Below, one piece after another: positions 53,301 to 64,000 of a stretch of 64,000 bases of DNA. The stretch is from Megalonaias nervosa (taxonomy: Eukaryota > Mollusca > Bivalvia > Unionida > Unionidae): assembly GCA_016617855.1 (NCBI GenBank), contig JAECUM010003195.1, positions 1-64,000 of the forward strand, given 5' to 3'. Numbering within the stretch: position 1 is the stretch's first letter; every line of letters begins with the position of its first letter. Below the pieces are notes generated by a model. That model was not told where the DNA came from, made no database searches, and saw only the letters and a program-made list of their open reading frames with translations. The position numbers and the translations under genes are program-made.

Positions 53301-53587
53301 ATGCAATCGTCCGAGATAAATTATCATCAAAAAGTTAATATATTAATTATGGAGAATTAGCTGAAGCAGTGCGAAAATGTTTGTCAGGATATAGTGGTGC
53401 TTATTCTGTTGACGTTAATGTTATGCAAGGCGATTCTGATAAGATTCTGCTAACAGTGGCAGAAAAAAATAAACTTATTCACAGTACATTTATCACACTA
53501 AAATTTAACAAAGATGATATTCTAATGTTTGCTCACAATTGCTTAACTAAAAACGAGCTAGAAAAAATAATTAAACATCATATCTAA
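53301..53587 (+). pseudogene. Small conserved hypothetical protein, element C, one frameshift
   Basis: ATG 53301 opens YHQKVNI, then a one-base change near 53345 leads to the frame open to 53587 (AEAVRKCLSGYSG, LTVAEKNKL, NCLTKNELEKIIK). Homologue of 24273-24569. Divergent from the acidic protein by 35 bp. Confidence 0.5.
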
Positions 53588-53599
53588 AGAGATCCGAGC

Positions 53600-54372
53600 A
53601 TTGTGTTCGCTTGAAAAAGCTGATCTTATTATTCCATCTGCAACATATTTTATTACTCCAGGATTATTTAAAAGTATCTTGCCGCAGCAGTTATGGATTT
53701 AAATTTCAGTTCCTCATCTGTTTCGAGATTAAATGAAACAACAAGTTTAGCCGGTTATCTAAAATTAACGCCACCACCTCGTCCTCGTCTTACATTTTCT
53801 TGCTGTGTGACGAGATCCAAGTTTTCTAGATGATTATCTGTTTTAACACTGTTGACGTGGTCTGTTACTAAACCATCAGGTATGGGTCCGTTAAACGTTT
53901 CGGAAACAAAACGATGGCTATAATAATTAACTTTATCCGTTTTACTACCACGTACCATTATCTTCAAATACCTCGTATTGTTCATAATACCAACAACTGT
54001 TTTAACTTTTCTACTCCGGATAATTCCTCTGTCAGAGGCCTCGTACAAATCAAACACGGGATGAGGCTGAAATTCGTCTTGCAAGGACAAGTTTTCAATA
54101 CTGTCATCGGTAACCACGCCGTTAACATGATACGCTCGTTGTCTTTCTGGGATATCATCACAAAATAACGTGTAAATAAAATCTTTCTTAAAGATTTCAA
54201 CTCGCTCAGTATTATCACCTTTAACGCTGATCTTATAGCCGGCTGGTATTGCTTTACCGAACGGTCTTTGATATCTCACGTGAATCACCGACCCCAACAT
54301 ATTTGCCGCGTACTAGTTGTACTTGGGGTGAACATAATAATACTCCTGCTCGCTCGTCGTATTCTGTGCCAT
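53600..54372 (-). pseudogene. HNH homing-type endonuclease with duplicated domain, element C
   Basis: ATG 54372. TAG near 54314 interrupts the first part; 53755-54300 is open. The first domain copy (AANMLGSVIHVRY; YTLFCDDIPERQRAYHVNG) lacks HNH residues, while the second (FQPHPVFDLYEASDRG; VTDHVNSVKTDNHLENLDL) keeps most, with Ile changed to Thr before the Asp-His. The NUMOD1-like end is broken after 53755 by a stop and indels. Same architecture as 24550-25374. Confidence 0.7.
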
Positions 54373-54483
54373 TATTTCTATAAGCAATTTATATCTCTAA
54401 TTAATTGTTTGACTAGCCCGTGTGTCTTGCGGTGAGCTGTCAGTAAAACAAGCAATTAGAGATATTAAATGCTATAGAATATA

Positions 54484-57079
54484 ATGCTGAAGTTACGTGA
54501 TATAGCGTAAAAGAACCTTATAGGAGAACCTACAAAAATAGCTACTGCCTTCGCAGGATTTGACAACAGCTATCGGTTTGATAAACAAATCGTACTGGTA
54601 AATTTCACCTCAACAAATTTTTATCATTTGTTAGAACCGACTGCAAAACGTGTACCTAAGCAACATAAGGGCTTGAAAATACTAGTGCAGTATATCGTGA
54701 TATTTTCAAAGCTACTTGTGACTGACGAGGAAATTGCAGACCCTTTCATTAACGCAAAATCGAGGCGTGTTTAGCTTGGAACTAATCTTTCATTGCTAGC
54801 TGAAGAAATACACCAGGAAATTTTGAAAAAGAATAGAAGAATTCACCGAATTAGATTCTGGTTGGAGGTTTGAGATGATCACTGAAATTTTATTTCACAC
54901 GATGAAATATAACGTATTACGCGGTAGCGGTGGGTATATTGACCTACCACAAAAAAAAAAATAATAAATAAATAAAAAAAAATAATAATAATAAAACAAA
55001 AAATGCTGTATAAACGTAAAAGAACTTTGATAACAGATGTTTTCAATGGGCTATTCTTTCTGCGTTGTTTGCAGCAGAAAAAATGCTGATCGCCTTGACA
55101 AGTATCTTGCTCATGTGTTGAGATTGAATTTTACTGGTATTGACTTTCCAGTTGCAGAAAATCAAATATCAAAGTTTGAAAAGCAAAATAATATTTCGGT
55201 TAACGTATTTGGTCTTGACGAGCGCGAAAGCGTTTATCCAAGGTATATTTTAGAAAAAGCTTCGCAATCGACAATGAACTTGCTGTTTTACAAAATCACT
55301 ACGTTTGGATCAAACACTTTAACGGACTCGTTGGTAAACAGTATAGTAAACTAAAAAATAAGAAGCACTTCTTCTATCGTTGTTTGCACGGCTGTTCTGA
55401 TAATGAAAAACTACAACAGCATCTACAATATTGTAATGATTTGCAACGAATAACAATGGCGTCTAAAGATAATAATTTATTACAGTTTGTGAATCACCAA
55501 CATAAATTTAAAATTCCTTTCGTCGTATACACCGACTTCGAATGTTTACTCCAGCCTGTGCTTGGCTTAGAAAATAACCCTAACCAATCGAGTACAAGAA
55601 AACTTCAAAATTATATTCCACGTGGAGTAGCGTACAAAACAGTTTGTTGTACTGATTCGAGTTTATCCAAGCCGATTAAAATATATCGTGGTAAGGATCC
55701 AGCTGTTTGACTTGTCAAGCAGTTGATTAACGAAGTTGATGATATATTTCAACATTTAAGAAAAACAACTCCCCTGACAGAATTAACAACCCAGCAGAAA
55801 TCTGATCACGAACAAGCGGAATTTTGTCACATTTGTGAACAGGCGTTCAGCCCACTCTCGATAATAAAAAAGTAAGTGACCATTGTCATTTAACATGACA
55901 ATATCGTGGAGCTGCTCATGATAATGTAATTTAAAGTTTCATGCACCAGATTTTATTCCTGTTGTTCTTCACAACTTCCGAGGATATGACAGTCACATTA
56001 TCGTAGAAGCTTTTGGTAATCCTGAAATAAAGTCTCGTTTAAAACTCGATAATACAATCAAGTGTATTCCAAATAATTTTGAAAAGTATATGTCAGTTAC
56101 TTTAGGTAAGTTGCGGTTTATTGACAGTCTACAGTTTATATTAGTGTCGTTTGAAGATCTTGTAGAAAATGCTGTAAAAGCTGGTAGCGAGTTTCATAAC
56201 CTACGATATTGTTTTGGTGATAAATGTAATCTACTGACCAAAAAAAATTAATATTTCCGTACGAGTATCTCGACGATTGGAGTAAATTGGATGAAACGTC
56301 TTTACCTGACAAAGATAAATTTTATTCACGAAACTAAAAGATGAAAATATAACTGATAACGAGTTTAAATACGCGCAAGATATTTGGAAAGAATTCGATT
56401 GTAAGAAGTTTGGTGATTATCACGATTTGTATTTCAAAACTGATGTATTATTGCAATCGGACGTATTTGAAAGTTTTCGAAAAGTGGGCTATAATTATTT
56501 TGGATTAGATCCTTGTTGGTATTACTCTGCTCCCGGGTTATCTTGGGATGCTCTGTTAAAGCTTAGTAAAGTAAAGCTAGAATTACTAACAGATGTTGAC
56601 AATGTTAACTTCATCTAGAAAGGTATCCGTGGCGATATTAGCGTTATAACAAAAAAGTTTTCGGAAGCGAGTACAATCCTGACCTCCCATCGAAGTACAT
56701 CATTTATCTAGACGATAATAACCTCCAGGATTATGCAATGTCAGAACGAATGCCGTTTGGTGGATTTCGTTGGATTGTACCTGACCAATTTCTAGCGGAG
56801 ACAGAAAAGAAGATACCTGACGAGGTCTCATATTTTGTTGAAGTTGATCTCGACTATCCTACTTCGTTACACGATTTACACAACTATTATCCGTTTTGTG
56901 CGGAATCAATGATAATTAATCGCAGTTTATTATCTCAAGAGTAACAAGCAATATCATCACCAAGACAAAATTCTATGGTAAAAAAACTAGTCACAAATTT
57001 ACTTGACAAGAGAAATTATGTTCTGCATTATAAAATTTTGAAACAAGCAATAGACGCTGGAATTGTGTTGAGGAAAGTT
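54484..57079 (+). pseudogene. Family B DNA polymerase, element C, palm deleted
   Basis: Begins at ATG 54484 (ATATAATG). The N-terminal part, the Zn-binding segment, exonuclease motif I (YTDFECLL, about 55535) and motif II (HNFRGYDSHIIV, about 55970) and the palm start (CWYYSAPGLSWDALL; YLDDNNL motif A, about 56705) are present in several frames. At 57079, after DAGIVLRKV, the sequence jumps to what lies after the polymerase stop in D, so motifs B and C (NNSVFG, DTDS) and the thumb (about 950 bp) are missing. The copy cannot encode an active polymerase. Terminal-protein-type priming is presumed from the family. Confidence 0.83.
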
Positions 57080-57099
57080 TAATTTTGTGTAAACTTTAG

Positions 57100-57533
57100 A
57101 AATAATATTTGAAAATTTGACAGTGACAAAAAGCAATAATCGTACAATCAAATATCTAACGACAGTTGAAATTAACATTGAAATATCAGGAACATGTTTC
57201 AATAGCCGTGATAGGCTAAAACTTTCACTCATCTGATCTGGTTACAGCGAGTATTTCAATTATCTTGAAAAATTAAGCCGTGAGTTGTCAAAGAGATTTA
57301 ATAACTTTCATGATCCGATCAGTCAACAAAATATACTAAACTTAACATTGATCTCGATCGATCGAAAGTATATTTCACTGATAAAAATATCCTTTAACAA
57401 ACTACAAATGAAAGATTTATTCGAATGTCATCGTTGTGTGAGCGGTAGAATAAGGTTTAGTCTTTATTATCGCGATGATGAAATATTTCTAATATCAACA
57501 GTTGAAACACTGATAATCCGTGATGAGGTATGA
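57100..57533 (+). pseudogene. Small hypothetical protein after polymerase, element C
   Basis: Counterpart of 31676-32128 in D. The start codon is changed (ATATTTGAA for ATGTTTGAA). TGA at 57234-57236 matches the TGA in D, then the frame runs through FNNFHDPISQQ and, after an indel, a tail with CHRCVSGRIRFSLYYRDDE ending at 57533. Last gene before the right terminus; function unknown. Confidence 0.45.
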
Positions 57534-57539
57534 AATTTA

Positions 57540-64000
<6,461 letters not shown>

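Overview
The window looks like animal (metazoan, probably marine invertebrate) nuclear DNA: AT-rich, with TA, GT and GAAT microsatellites, tRNA-derived SINE copies and long diverged tandem repeats. No rRNA, CRISPR array or bacterial operon is visible. The species cannot be named from the sequence. About 48 kb of the 64 kb consists of Polinton/Maverick (adintovirus-like) elements, which are integrated virus-like DNA transposons. They encode a packaging ATPase, capsid proteins, an adenain-like protease, a PLA2-like protein, a retroviral-type integrase and a family B DNA polymerase.

Layout. About 0.6-16.25 kb is one complete gene set of a first lineage (called A here). Its ATPase, PLA2-like protein, integrase and an unusual polymerase-helicase-HNH protein lie at 0.6-6.3 kb. 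Its fibre, protease, capsid and coiled-coil genes lie at 8.8-16.2 kb. Between them is a terminal-inverted-repeat-like block (7.6-8.3 kb). The ATPase and coiled-coil genes, which are neighbours in the other copies, sit at opposite ends, so copy A looks circularly permuted. About 16.5-28.08 kb is a second copy (B) of another lineage, cut inside its ATPase. It runs in the plus direction through coiled coil, minor capsid, MCP, protease, PLA2-like, chromodomain integrase, homing-type endonuclease and polymerase, and ends in an inverted copy of the 7.6-kb repeat. A 270-bp inverted-repeat block sits exactly at the A/B joint. About 28.4-32.69 kb is a polymerase remnant plus right terminus (D). About 41.90-57.87 kb is a complete but decayed element (C) with both termini recognisable. 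It lies in a TA-rich site inside a host repeat. 32.7-41.8 kb and 58-64 kb are host DNA, mostly a diverged 2-2.6 kb tandem repeat.

How the genes work together. In this family the integrase inserts the linear DNA, the protein-primed PolB copies it, the MCP, minor capsid protein and fibre form the particle, the protease matures it, the ATPase packages DNA, and the PLA2-like protein is thought to help membrane passage. Nearly all long genes here carry stops, frameshifts or deletions, so these are mostly dead copies. A few ORFs remain open: the A ATPase, A protease, A coiled coil, the A HNH protein and some small C proteins.

Most notable observations: the PolB-helicase-HNH replicase of lineage A; the permuted layout of A; a possible programmed -1 frameshift conserved in copies B and C; structured elements conserved inside the termini; start codons embedded in TATAATG-like motifs; and several datable rearrangements. 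All homology calls are by eye; no database search was possible.
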